A DNA stretch of 27,658 nt from NCBI GenBank assembly GCA_013423325.1, contig BLJB01000741.1, positions 879 through 28,536 on the forward strand, written 5' to 3'. The translations under genes and the position numbers were made by a program. The notes under the pieces were generated by a model that saw nothing but the letters and a program-made list of their open reading frames with translations, did no database searches and was not told the DNA's origin. Numbering within the stretch: the first letter of the stretch is position 1; every line of letters begins with the position of its first letter. The DNA is from Usnea hakonensis (taxonomy: Eukaryota > Ascomycota > Lecanoromycetes > Lecanorales > Parmeliaceae). Of the stretch, positions 9,431 to 20,792 are shown piece by piece.

Positions 9431-12292
9431 TTTGGCTATAGCGGCGCAAATGCCCATACGATATTAGAGAACGCTGACAGCCTCGCACCTCATATCGAAA
9501 GCTCTCAGCTTTCGTATTTCAAAGATAACTGGACATACATTTTGCCTTTCTCTGCAAAGACTCAGGATAGACTTTTAAAACGCGTAAGAAGTATCGCGCA
9601 GCAAAAACAGCCAAGCCACGCTTTAACCGATCTTACTTATACTCTAGGATACCGACGATCTTTTTTCCCCGCACGTGGTTTCCTACTTGCACGGCCGTGC
9701 TCCTTAATAGAAGACCTTCAAGAGAAGAGTCTCGTCCGTATACAAGGGCAGATTGGTCTAGCATCCTTGCCCATCGCAATATTATTCACCGGCCAAGGCG
9801 CACAATGGCCTCAGATAGGCCTAACACTAATCGAGAAGCATCCATCGTTTCGGGCCACGATTCAAGCACTTGATGCCTATCTAATATATCTCCAAGACGC
9901 ACCACCTTAGACGATCGAGCAGACTCTGCGAGCACCTGCGGCGGAGAGTAATATTAGTCATCCTTCTAGATCCCAGGCAATCTACACCGCAATCCAGTTA
10001 GCTCTTATAGACCTTCTTCGCCAATGGCGCGTTGTCCCTCAACTGGTAGTTGGTCATTCGTCAGGAGAAATTGCCGCTGCGTATACCGCTAGGCACCTTA
10101 CCTTGAAGGAAGCCATTGCAGTCGCGTACTACAGAGGCCTTATAGTTTCGCGCAGTACCTTCAAAGGCGCCATAATGGCCATCAGCATAGGGGAACACGA
10201 AGCAGATACCAAGATTATTTCAGCAAAGCTTGGCAATAACATACGTGTCGCGTATAAGAACTCACCGCAGAGTTCAACTCTGAGTGGCAGCGGGGAGGCC
10301 ATTAAATCCATGCTTGAAAGGCTCACCAGTCGCAAAGCCTTCGCAAGAAAACTTCGCACAAGCGGCATTGCATATCATTCAACAGACATGGCCAGCCTTG
10401 GGCCGGCGTATGAAGGCTTTCTTTCTATATACCTGCAGGTGCGCGACGACGTCGAGAACAATGGTCCAACATCTCGTATAATATCGACGCTTACTGGAAA
10501 AGACGTTAATGCCGAACAAACAAGCCATTCATCATATTGGCGGGCAAACTTGGAGTCACCCGTGGAATTTAGCAAAGCCATCAGCACAGCCTTGAAAGAT
10601 GGCGCATATCATTTTCTTGAGCTGGGCCCTCACTCCGCGCTCGAATTGCCACTTAAGCAAATACATACCTCTAAGAACGTCGAGTCTCCATTCTTATACG
10701 CTTCAGCGATTGTCCGGAACACAAATTCAATCAATTCATTGCTCAATGCCGTTGGTCAACTGTTTCTGTCTAATCACGACGTCGATTTCGGCCGACTCAA
10801 TGTCATTCCTCATGACAACGGCACTGCTTCCGATGAACCTATGGGAAAGGTTTTGGTAGACCTGCCTCGTTATCCATGGCAGCACGACGTGATACTCTAG
10901 AACGAATGTCGAATGAGCACTAACTACCGCTTTCGGAAGTACTCTCGACACGATCTCCTGGGATCAATTATTCCCGGAGGAAGCACCCGGAGCTCTTCCT
11001 GGCGCAATACTTTGAGATTGAAGGAAGTGCCTTGGCTTGCAGATCACCGGCTGGAAGCAACCGCTATATTTCCTGCTGCCGGCTATTTAGCCATGGCAAT
11101 CGAAGCTTTGTCTCAAATCTCTCCTCCATTATCCGCTCTCCCAAAATACTCTTTTCGTTCCGTATATTTCTTGAACGCCTTGATCATACCGTCCGACAAC
11201 AGCGCGACCGTTGAGCTGTTAACAGATATACGCTTGTACAAGATTTCTCAGACAACAGATTCAAAGACTTGGCATCAGTTTGAGATTATCTCTATAGTAA
11301 GCGGCAAAGCTACACGTCACGCTTCAGGCTTGATTTACATCGACACCGGAGAGATACCAGCGATAGGTCAGACTTTAAGCCAATTTGACAACGACCTAGA
11401 AGCGGTAGACCCAAAGCGGTAGTATAAGCAGTTTACCGCTCGCGGATTGAAATACGGGGCTCAATTTCAAGCGATCCGCGGCATGCAGGTTCACCGCGGT
11501 CGATCACAACGGATGGCGAGATCTGAGATTCAAGTCCTCAGCGAGGAGAGAAGCAGGCCGCACAAAGAATCCAGATACGCACTACATCCAGCCATCATCG
11601 ACGCTTTGCTGCAGACTGGACTTGTGGCGGATTCGTGCGGAGACCTTGCGCAGCTACGGGCTGGTCTCCCTGTATCTTTGGAGACTTGCACTCTCACGGT
11701 ACCTGACCCAAAGATGCTGGCTCAGCTCTTAAGCGTCCGGGCCACGGCTAGTCGGGTTGGCTCTGGTACGATTTTGTTTGACCTCGAGCTCCGCGACGCA
11801 GACAGCCACTGTGTTACGTCGATACACGGCGTCCGCCTAACCGAATATGTAGCTGTGCGACCAGACGAGCAATTGCCACAGCGAAGCCAAATTCTCGACT
11901 TGGTATAGAAGCCAGATATACAGTACCTACAGCCGTCCTCCTTTCACTTGTTCTCGGAGTATATACGCCATAAGGCAGCAGTACCTGTGGCAGATAGCAC
12001 TAAGTTCAGTATCAGGAAGCTAGCTGGGATTCTCGACTTGATCATACACAAAAACCCAACATGTCGCATCCTAGACATTGACGCGCCTTCCTTAGGGCCA
12101 GATACATTTGGGGACGCACTTTGTATCATTGCTAGACACGAGACCTTGTACCAGCGTTATAAGACTTATACACAAGGAAGTCTTGGAGCTGATAGTATTG
12201 TTACTGCCGTAAATCGCCTCGCGAATAAGGACGATCAAGTTTCCAGATAGCTTTCAGATCACGACAAGTTTGATGTGATCCTGTCTCGTAAG

Positions 12293-12351
12293 GTAAGCCA
12301 AACTTTATACGACTATAAGCCAACGAACCCCTAGTTCTGACAATTTTGTAG
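12293..12351 (+). other. PKS intron 5 (inferred)
   Basis: 59 nt, gtaagc donor, ctgac branch, gtag acceptor. It moves the reading frame from the psiMT-containing exon into the ER-containing exon. An in-frame TAG (12370) follows just downstream. Confidence 0.65.
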
Positions 12352-13982
12352 TCCCAAGCCATAGACTTCTAGCTGGCAAATGCACAGGATCAACTTCAGA
12401 AGTTACTAGTCGATAACGCTTGGGTCCTATGTCTTGAAGGCAACTATGAACCGCAATCGGTCGCCAGCTCCTTCAAAGTAATATCGGCCTGTCAGGAATC
12501 AGTACAGCCGCCGACCGTGGCTCGCTTAAGAAAAGACACCACTACATTAAGTGCCAAAGCTTCAGACCAAGTTACACTCGTGGTGCCTGATGAGCAGTCA
12601 GTGGCGGTTACAAGTCTCGTGCAAAATCTTATAGCCATGTCATCGTTCCCAATTCTGGAAGTCAAGCTCGCCAATGTCAATTTTAAGACCATCCAAAGCG
12701 GCGTAAACGTTATTGTGCTGATTGAATTGGAGAAAGCGGTACTCTCGAACCTTACACGCGAAGAGATACAGGCTATCAAGACGATCAACAGAATAGCACG
12801 AACAGTACTCTGGATAACCGGAGGAGATCTCTTACGCGCCGTAAGGCCGGACATATCAGTTGCCCTGGGATTTCTCCGCGCCATAAGACTGGAACATCAT
12901 CCCACCAAGTTTGGAATACTGGATGTTAACCATCCGAAAACGAGTGCGCAGGTTATTAGTCAGTATATCGCTGACGTACTTTTGGTGCTCCAAATTCAGC
13001 CAAGAGGGGACGACGAGTATATCCTTCGTAATGGTTTACTTAATATTAGCAGAATAATGCCCCAGACTTTTCTTAACTCGTCACTTACGAGCAAACGGAA
13101 TCAGAAGACGGCGGAAGTCCCACGAATTGATTTAGGCGCCGCTCACCTTACGATTCGCCGACCTGGCAACATTAACTCTATCTATTTACAACAGCATCAG
13201 CGGGCTCTTAACCAAATACAGGACGAGGAGGTCGAGGTCGAGGTCCTTGCAGTAGGGCTGAACGCCAAAGATTTCTACACTCTTATGGGTCGTATAGACA
13301 CCAGAGAGTCGACGTCTTCGCTAGAATGCACGGGTAACGTTCGTGCCGTGGGAAAAAGCGTGTCAATGATCAGTCCAGGCGACCGCGTTATCATAATGGC
13401 ACCGCAAAAATTCTCTACTCTGGTACGAGTGCCGTTCTCGTGCTACTACAAACTTCTCACGCAAGAGAGCTACTTGGAAATAGCAACTGTGCCCTTGGTG
13501 ATGTCTTCGGCGCTTTATGCGTTACGGCATCGTGTAAATCTACAGCCCCAGGAAAGCGTGCTCATCCACTCGGCTACAGGTAGGCTGGGGCAGGCAGCCA
13601 TTCAGGTTGCGAGAATAGTTGGCGCTAACGTGTTCGCAACCGCTAGGACTGAGGAGAAGCGCAGCTACCTTCACGAGGTCCTCGGTATACCCCAGAACCG
13701 TATTTTTAGCTCACACGACACGGCTTTTAAGGCTAATATCATGCGCGAGACCGCAGGGCAAGGAGTAGACGTCATCCTCAATTCGCTGTCCGGAGACCTG
13801 TTGCATGCCGGCTGGAGATGCATAACTGAATTTAGACGCTTTATTGAGGTAGGTAAGAAAGACGTTACTAAAGCGGGCAACTTGGACATAAGCGTTTTCG
13901 GGCGCGCAGCAAGCTTTTCTGCATTTGACTTAACTAATCTTTACTATTCGAAGAATCCGACACAAAATCGTATTTGGAGTAG

Positions 13983-14042
13983 GCAAATATATCTATTTGT
14001 AATATAAGCGTCGACCTACATAAATGGCTAACAATTACACAG
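13983..14042 (+). other. PKS intron 6, non-canonical GC-AG
   Basis: 60 nt with a gcaaat donor, ctaac branch and acacag acceptor. The split codon ag|c and the flanking ER/linker motifs (NRIWS / LLHESVGLIRDG) fit only with this splice. The donor reads GC, not GT. Confidence 0.6.
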
Positions 14043-14217
14043 CTTGCTCCATGAAAGTGTGGGCCTTATACGGGATGGTCTATATCAACCCAGCAAGCCA
14101 CTAAAAGTGTTCAATCTTTCCAACATCAAGAAGGCATTCCGATCCTTTACAGCACGGGATCGTATCAGCAAGGTTGTGGTCGATATTACTAGTTCGAATA
14201 TGGCTTCAAAAGTCGAA

Positions 14218-14643
14218 GTAAGTTTTTCTTTATATCAACCCTCAATTCCAAGGCTCGCAACGCTAACAAAGTCAATAAGGTCATGCCCGACCGATACAAT
14301 ACATCTTTAAGTCCGCATAAAACCTATCTGATTATCGGTTACTTAGGAGGCATTGGTAGACATTTATCCAGATAGATAATGACTCGAGGGGCGCGGAATT
14401 TTATATTCATAGGACGATCAGGCACAGACAGACTAGCAGCAAAGCTTCTAGTTGAAGAACTCACGCGTGCAGGAGCAAATGTCAGAGTCATAAGAGGTAA
14501 CGTGTACAACGCAGACGCAATAACAGCGGCCACATAGAAGACCGACGTGACTATCGGCAGTGTCATACAAGCGGCAATAAGCTTGAAGGTAAGATGCAAA
14601 CTCAGAAAAGGCCCTTTGATCAGAGTGACTAACTCCAGTCCAG
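14218..14643 (+). other. PKS introns 7 and 8 (inferred) in the KR region
   Basis: Intron 7, 14218-14279: gtaagt donor, gctaac branch, but an aag acceptor, which is rare. Intron 8, 14589-14643: gtaaga donor, actaac branch, cag acceptor. Splicing joins the KR nucleotide motif (GYLGGIGR) and VIQAA segment to the KR catalytic half (FVIISSITGS). Confidence 0.65.
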
Positions 14644-15094
14644 GAATCACTCTTCTCCAAGATAGATATCTTGGACTGGCATCATAGCCTCACGCCGAAG
14701 GTAAAAGGGAGCTAGAATCTACATCACAGCCTACGCGACATTGATAATAAGCTCGAATTCTTTGTCATAATTAGTTCCATTACTGGGAGCATTAGTCAAG
14801 CCACAGAGAGCAACTACAGCGCCGCGAATGGATTTCTTGATACATTCGCCCACTACCGCCGCAGTCTCGGTTTACCCGGTATTTCCGTTGCGCTCGGCGC
14901 GGTCAAGGGCATTGGCTATCTTGCCGAGAATCCCGACGCGGAGGCGATGCTCCAAAGGCAAGGTTTCCGGGCCATAGACGAGGAAGAGCTGCTACAGCTC
15001 ATTGATCTAGCTATTTCGAGGTGCCAGAAACAATTTGAGGGCGCTGAGGCCACTAATGAGCAACATAACATACTGACAGGCCTTGACGGGCAGA

Positions 15095-15138
15095 AGATCC
15101 TCCAGCGCATCAAAGAAGATCCTCCAGCGCATCAAAGA
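15095..15138 (+). repeat. 22 bp exact tandem duplication, frameshifts the PKS
   Basis: Units 15095-15116 and 15117-15138 are identical. The extra 22 bp shifts the frame by one base in the linker between KR and ACP, so the ACP lies in another frame (open 15083-15514). Removing one unit gives one continuous frame to the final TAA. Confidence 0.85.
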
Positions 15139-15514
15139 AGATCCGCGCGCCAGTGTCTTGATTTCTGCCGTCTCAGGATTGAGCCTGACAGGCAAAGATA
15201 CAGCTGGCGGTATGGACGGTGACCTCCCTAAAGCAGTGATAGATGCGCTCACGGCGGGTGACAACAAGGCTATTCACACTGCCGCGGAGAGCGCAGTGGC
15301 TAGGAAGCTGGCCACGCTCGTTCAGACGCCCGCTAAGCAGATCACCGGTCTAACAAGACTTGCGGACCTTGGCATAGATTCCATACTAGCAGTAGAGGCT
15401 CGGCAGGAAGCGACGCTAGGAATAGATATACCTTTAATAGAGTTCATGGCGGTCAAGGCGACGGTCGGTAACATCGGCACAAAGGTGGCTGAGGGGCTTT
15501 TGAGAAAAGCTTAA

Positions 15515-16012
15515 GAGAGACAACAACCTATCCTTCAGCCCACTCGAGCATTACTCACCGCGTAGAGCCTGAAGTACGAAACTATTATATTATATCAAGG
15601 CGTCCAATAACTCCTACCCATGCGTCCGATTTTCATTCAAGTCCTCTATAGCCTTATTACGCTATAGCATAGATACAATAATAGCATACAAGAATTATTC
15701 TCACAGCTTATAACATCAACGATATCAACCACAGTAAGGAAGGGTGCTAATATTGGAACTTTATTGCGAATGTAGGGTAGCCGCTATACAATAGTGTTAG
15801 TGTAAGAAACAAAAGGGTCAAAGGCGCGTAAAAGGCCGTGATTAATCCGATTCTAGCGTACTTTCTATATCCTCGAACATAGTAACAAGAAATTTAATAT
15901 ATTTAAGTACGAGACTAATTAGATAGAATTTAGCGTTATTAAAGATAGTTAGATAGTCCTAAATAATCGAGTTAAGATAGGGAGATAGAGTCTATTTATT
16001 ACTATCTATTAT
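15515..16012. other. PKS 3' flank grading into AT island
   Basis: No gene is seen. CA and TG are still common to about 15880, then nearly vanish, marking the left edge of the next RIP-saturated island. The PKS terminator should be in the first 100-200 bp, but no clear signal is recognised. Confidence 0.45.
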
Positions 16013-16020
16013 TAAAAGTT

Positions 16021-16095
16021 GGGTGGTGATAGGTGTACCCCCCCTTTTACTACATGTACCCCCCCTTTTACTATATATACCCCCCCCTCTATTTC
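16021..16095 (+). repeat. Left terminal inverted repeat of the DNA element
   Basis: Starts gggtggtgataggtgtac and contains three runs of seven or more C separated by ttttactacatg/ttttactatata units. It still contains CA and TG, so it escaped RIP. Confidence 0.65.
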
Positions 16096-16141
16096 GGCCA
16101 TACTCCAAGCTTCTGCCGAGGTACCTAGTAATAGTAATAGC

Positions 16142-16387
16142 TGTCACGGTTTCTCAACACATGCATAGCATGTAATATTCAAATCCATATTCACTTATTC
16201 TAAATACACACATCGATTACTAGCGTACGGGGTACGGGTATTTAAAGGGTAAATCTCTCGAGCGAACTCTCTTCCTCTTTCTTTCCTTTTCGTATTCGTC
16301 TTATATAACTAGCCTCTACTATAGTTAGTAGAGCTAAATTATTAATATTAATCTATACGCCTATAGATCTTAGTTTAAACCTTAATA
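16142..16387 (+). repeat. LTR 1 (5' LTR of element A)
   Basis: 246 bp, starting tgtcacggtttctcaacac and ending at the position of ...ccttgaca (mutated here to ccttaata). The first 75 bp keep CA and TG; the rest is RIP-converted. It contains a 7 bp inverted repeat, cacatgc/gcatgtg-like, near its start. Confidence 0.85.
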
Positions 16388-19300
16388 TTATAAATACTAT
16401 TTATATTATAGTATTATTATTATACTCTTATTACTATACCTCGAAACTTCTCTTAGTCCTTTAGATTAATATTAACGCCTAATAGTACTTCCTAGTTAAC
16501 TAGTTAAGACTAATCCGAACTAATCTTTAAAGATATAATTTTAGCTACTTTAGCGGGCCTAAATAATAACTAAGCCTTAATTAAGACTATTAATAATAAT
16601 CTAGACTAACTCCGGAGAATACTAGGAATAGTCTTTAATTGTAATAGCGAAACTATTCGTAACCTAAAAGCTAAATACGACTAATTAGAAATTAATACTA
16701 CTAAATAATTAGAATACTAATAGAAGGAGATAGATAATAATATTAATAGCTTCTAAGCTTAAATTAGGGATTTAAATAGGTAGCTTACTTACTCGCTTAA
16801 CGCGAGTACTACCTTAACTAACCCTAATACTATTAAATATTTATTAAGAATCCTAGATCCGCCTATATACTTAGAGGATTATATAACTTTAGAGTAATAG
16901 ATTATAAAGCTTAAGTTTAAGCTTAGGGATAATATTAACTAGTACCCTACTAATACCTCCTAGATAAGGTATATCTATAGATAACTAGAGGATAAGGCGG
17001 CGGACTAGATCTACCCTAAAATAAACGAGGATAGCCTAATCTATATTAGAGATATTAAGTAGCTTATTATAGCTTTACGGCTAGCCTTTAGAAATATAGA
17101 TAAACGAAATACTATTTAAAATTATATTATAAATTTACGCTAGACTAATAAGCTATTTATCGAATACCTTTTACTATTTATTACTAAGATTAATAATATC
17201 GACTTTAATAAAGAAATATTAAAATTCTATCTATAGAATAGCTTTTACTAGGAGCTCGCTAGCTACCTAGTTAATATTAGAGTCTATTAGCTTACTTTTA
17301 ATTAGTTAGTCGAAAAATACTAATATTAAGATATTAGGAAATATTAGCTTCGGGAGTAATTTACGAAATTAGACTCTAAGGCGAATTACTAAAATACGAG
17401 TACTACCGCGCTAGTAGTATACGTATATATTAATAGCTAGACTATCTATATCTCTACTAATAATAGAAATATAGTAATAGATTTATCTAAAATAGATTCT
17501 AAGCCCTATAGGCCCCTAACCTCTATAAAGAAATAACGCTAATAAGACCTTAACCTCTACCTCTACTATAGTAAACTAGGCTATTATACTATAGACTATA
17601 AAAAGAAACTATCGAACCGTACTAGTATTAGAATAGTTACGACTACGCCCTTAGCGCTAATAACTATAGATAAGTCGAAAAAAGTATAGTCCCTATATAT
17701 TATTATATATAGAGATTATTAGTTAGTAAATAATCTCTTTTAAAATTAAGATCCGGTACCTTAAAAGCCTTAATTCTAGAACCTTATCTAGATAGTACCC
17801 TTATATTAGTATACGGAGTAACTTCTAATAAAATAGATTATACGGCTAAAATATTATATAATATCGGAGCTTTTTTTAAGAGTTTTATTAATATTATCTT
17901 TACGCGAAATAAAAATCTACCCTTAACCCCCCTTAATATCCCTAGAGATCTAGATAGATTCGATAGAAAGTCTATCGCTTTCGGCCCTATTACCTATATA
18001 ATATATTATAGATTTATTATCTTTAGTTACCCCCCGACTTAGATTACCTTTTATATTATAGATCTTTTAGATTAGAAAATTATTATCGACCTTCTATAGA
18101 TAGAGAAGTATAAGGTTAATCTTTATTTTAAGGTAGATAGGAATACGCTCTCCTTTAGAGGGGTAACCCTAGAGTCTATAGAAGGTCCTAGCCTCTCGTT
18201 TCTATCTAGTAAAGTCCTAGTATCCGCCTCCTTAGAGATTAAGTCCCTCTCTAGCGCCTCGACCTACTATCTTAATAATTAATAAAGGCGGGCTAGGCTC
18301 TATATAAACTTAATTATAGCCGCCTTACGAGCTACTACGCTTTTCTAGCTATTCTAGAGTTCTAGATCTAACCCCTTATTAATCTATCTAATTAGAGCCG
18401 CGCCCTTCGCGCTTCTAAATAAGAAGCCGGGGGTTAAAGTTTTTATAACTATTATAAGGGATATTAAGAAAGCCTTAAAATTTAAGATTTATATTAATCT
18501 TAACTTTATATTCCTTAAAGAATATTATAACTTTTTAGATATCTTTTTTTAAATTAAAGTTAATAAGCTTCCTCTCTACTATAAGATTAATTATAAAATT
18601 AAATTAGAACCTAATAAGGTACCTCTATTTAGCTCTTTCTATAATATATCTATAAGCGAGTTAAAGGTACTTAAAAAATTCCTAAATAATAACCTCGTAA
18701 AGGGTTTTATCTATCTAAGTAAGTCCTTAGCTACGTCCTCGGTTCTCTTTACTTATAAGCCGGGGGTAGGCTACGCCTTTATATTAACTATTAAGCCCTA
18801 AATACTATTATAATTAAAAATTAATACTTAATATTTTTAATTTAAGAAACCTTAGCTAGAATCTACTATACTAAATACTTTACTAAGCTTAATATTATTA
18901 TAATATTTAATAAGATTAGAATAGTATTTAGGGAGGAGTAGAAAACTACTTTCTATATATATTATAGACTTTATAAATTACTCGTTATAAATTTTAGGCT
19001 CTATAGGGCCCTATTAATATTCTAGAAATATATAAACGACCTTCTATATAAGTATCTAGATAACTTCTATATTATATATATTAATAATATCCTAATCTAT
19101 AATAATTTTAAGACTAAATATACCCGGTACGTTAAGCTTATACTTACTAGGCTCCGCGAAGCGGGCCTCTAAATTAATATTAATAAGTACGCCTTTAGCG
19201 TTAATAAAGTATATTATTTAGGATTAATTATTATAATCTATAGTATTAATATAGATCTAGATAAGTTTTTAGCGGTTATTAAATAGTCTACCCCTATCTA

Positions 19301-20547
19301 TATAAAGGATATATAAGCTTTTCTAGACTTCGCGAACTTTTATTAATAATTTATTAGGGGATTCTTACTACTCGCTAAATTATTTATAGAACTTACTAAG
19401 AAAGGAGTCTAGTTCTAATAGATTTCTAGTTATAATAAGATTTTTAAATCTCTAAAGTTCGCCTTTATTACTATATCTATCCTATTATACTATAACCCGA
19501 ATAAGTAAATTATTATTAAGATAGATACTTCGAATAAGATTATAATAAAAGTTATATCCTAGTATAACCTTTAGAGGGTTTTTAGGTTTATTATATACTT
19601 CTCGATTAAAATATTCTCTATAGAGTATAATTATAAGATTTATAATAAGGAGCTTCTAGCTATTATTCGGGCTTTTAAGCTCTAGTACCTTAAGCTTAAG
19701 GGTACCTAGAAGCCTATATCCGTAGTATCTAACTATAAGAATCTAGAGTATTTTATATTAATTAAGCTTCTAAGCTATTATTAAGCTCGCTAGTCTAAAT
19801 TCTTCTCTAGATTTAATTTTAAAATTATTTATTATCTAGGTATATTAAATCGGTAGGTAGATACTTTAACTCGCTAGACTAAACCTTAGAAGGATCGAAG
19901 TCTCTAGTAGTAGATAATCTTTAAACCTAGAAATCTAGATATCTAAATCCTAGCCTAAAAAAAGGACGTTCTTATTATTTAAGCGGCTTTTCTAACTTCT
20001 ATCCGAGGTAGAAGAGCCTTATATTCTACTACTCTAGCCCCTAAATTAGAGCTAGACGAGCCTTAACCTAATCCGGAACCTAAACTAGACTTAGAAGACG
20101 CTATTTAGTTAGTCTATATAGATAGCGAGTAAGCCTAGATTATAATTAACGCCCTATAGACGGGTATCTAGAAGCTAAAGGGCTTCCCCCTATTAGAATA
20201 TAAACTATATAATAATAGGGTCTACTTTAGAGATAGGCTCTTTATCCTTAATAACGATAAGCTACGCTTACGCCTTATTAAATTTATTTATAATATACCT
20301 ATAGCGGGTTATCTAGGCTATATTAAAATCTATGAGGTTTTAATCTACTTATACTACTAGCCGGGAATTTCTAACTTTATAAAATAATTCGTTACTAACT
20401 ACTATAATTACGCCCGTACTAAAGTCTCCTATAAAAAGTATCTAGGACTTTTAAGGCCTCTATCTATACTACGGAGGCGATAGGCCTATATCTTAATAGA
20501 TTTTATTATCGGGTTACCTCTAAGTATTAACTATTACGGCTAGAAGT
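16388..20547 (+). pseudogene. Element A gag-pol, RIP-destroyed and truncated in integrase
   Basis: No frame is open, but conserved blocks are readable through the C-to-T and G-to-A changes. A gag zinc knuckle with CX2CX4HX4C spacing, each ligand mutated to Tyr, is at 17558-17599. The RT YxDD box reads Y-I-N-N at 19077-19088. An RNase H block is at about 19590-19680. The integrase zinc-binding region (GYLGYIK ... YY-stop-PG) is at about 20300-20430. The sequence stops at 20547, just after the first integrase-core Asp region (DFIIGLPL), where LTR 2 begins. The remaining 3' part of the pol gene is not found directly behind LTR 2's element; the right part of the composite probably supplies it. 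Confidence 0.75.
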
Positions 20548-20792
20548 TGTCACGGTTTCTCAACACATGCATAGCATGTGACATTTAAATCCATATTTAC
20601 TTATTCTAAATATATATATCGATTACTAGCGTACGGGGTATAGGTATTTAAAGGGTAAATCTCTTAAGCGAACTCTCTTCCTCTTTCTTTCCTCTTTATA
20701 TTCGTCTTATATAATTAGCCTCTACTTATAGTTAGAGATAAATTATTAATATTAAATCCTTACGCCTATAAATCCTTATCTAAACCTTAATA
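20548..20792 (+). repeat. LTR 2 (5' LTR of element B)
   Basis: 245 bp, starting tgtcacggtttctcaacac. It differs from LTR 1 and LTR 3 at positions RIP cannot explain, such as ttagagataaat where the others have ttagtagagctaaa. The 5 bp before it, gaagt (20543-20547), corresponds to agagt in the uninterrupted copy, the expected target site of element B. Confidence 0.8.

Larger units (their letters stand above)
7897..15514 (+). pseudogene. Highly reducing type I polyketide synthase, RIP-damaged
   Basis: Nine exons are inferred: 7897-7996, 8052-8835, 8892-9003, 9060-9377, 9431-12292, 12352-13982, 14043-14217, 14280-14588 and 14644-15514. Without a 22 bp duplication (15095-15138) they total 7140 nt, exactly 2380 codons, normal for an HR-PKS. 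Order: KS (Cys199 in DTACSSS, His334, His372 in NVGH); AT (FTGQGAQ, GHSSGE with Ser648); DH (His977, Asp1162); a psiMT whose motif I is degenerate (LDIDAPSLG); ER; KR (Tyr2155); ACP (Ser2336 in GIDSI). Twelve in-frame TAG codons begin at 8150, 8654, 9297, 9908, 10898, 11420, 11906, 12248, 12370, 14373, 14535 and 14713, many at conserved Trp positions such as WKPDI. The start appears to be ATA (7897-7899) in an ACC-ATA-GCG context. Missense changes hit HGTRT (KS), the DH Gly and the ER nucleotide motif (GRLGQ). The ancestral enzyme would have built a reduced polyketide; the product is unknown. Confidence 0.9.

Noticed and set aside
11906..12372. An active C-methyltransferase domain
   Set aside because: The region is short and motif I lacks the glycine-rich SAM loop (LDIDAPSLG), as in inactive psiMT domains of HR-PKSs.
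14339..14650. 103-codon minus-strand ORF over the KR
   Set aside because: Antisense shadow; the plus strand shows the KR motifs.
8150..14715. Programmed TAG readthrough or stop-codon reassignment to explain the exclusive TAG codons
   Set aside because: Start loss, catalytic missense changes of the same G-to-A type and a frameshifting duplication show decay; the intact neighbouring gene uses TGG for Trp and has no internal TAG.
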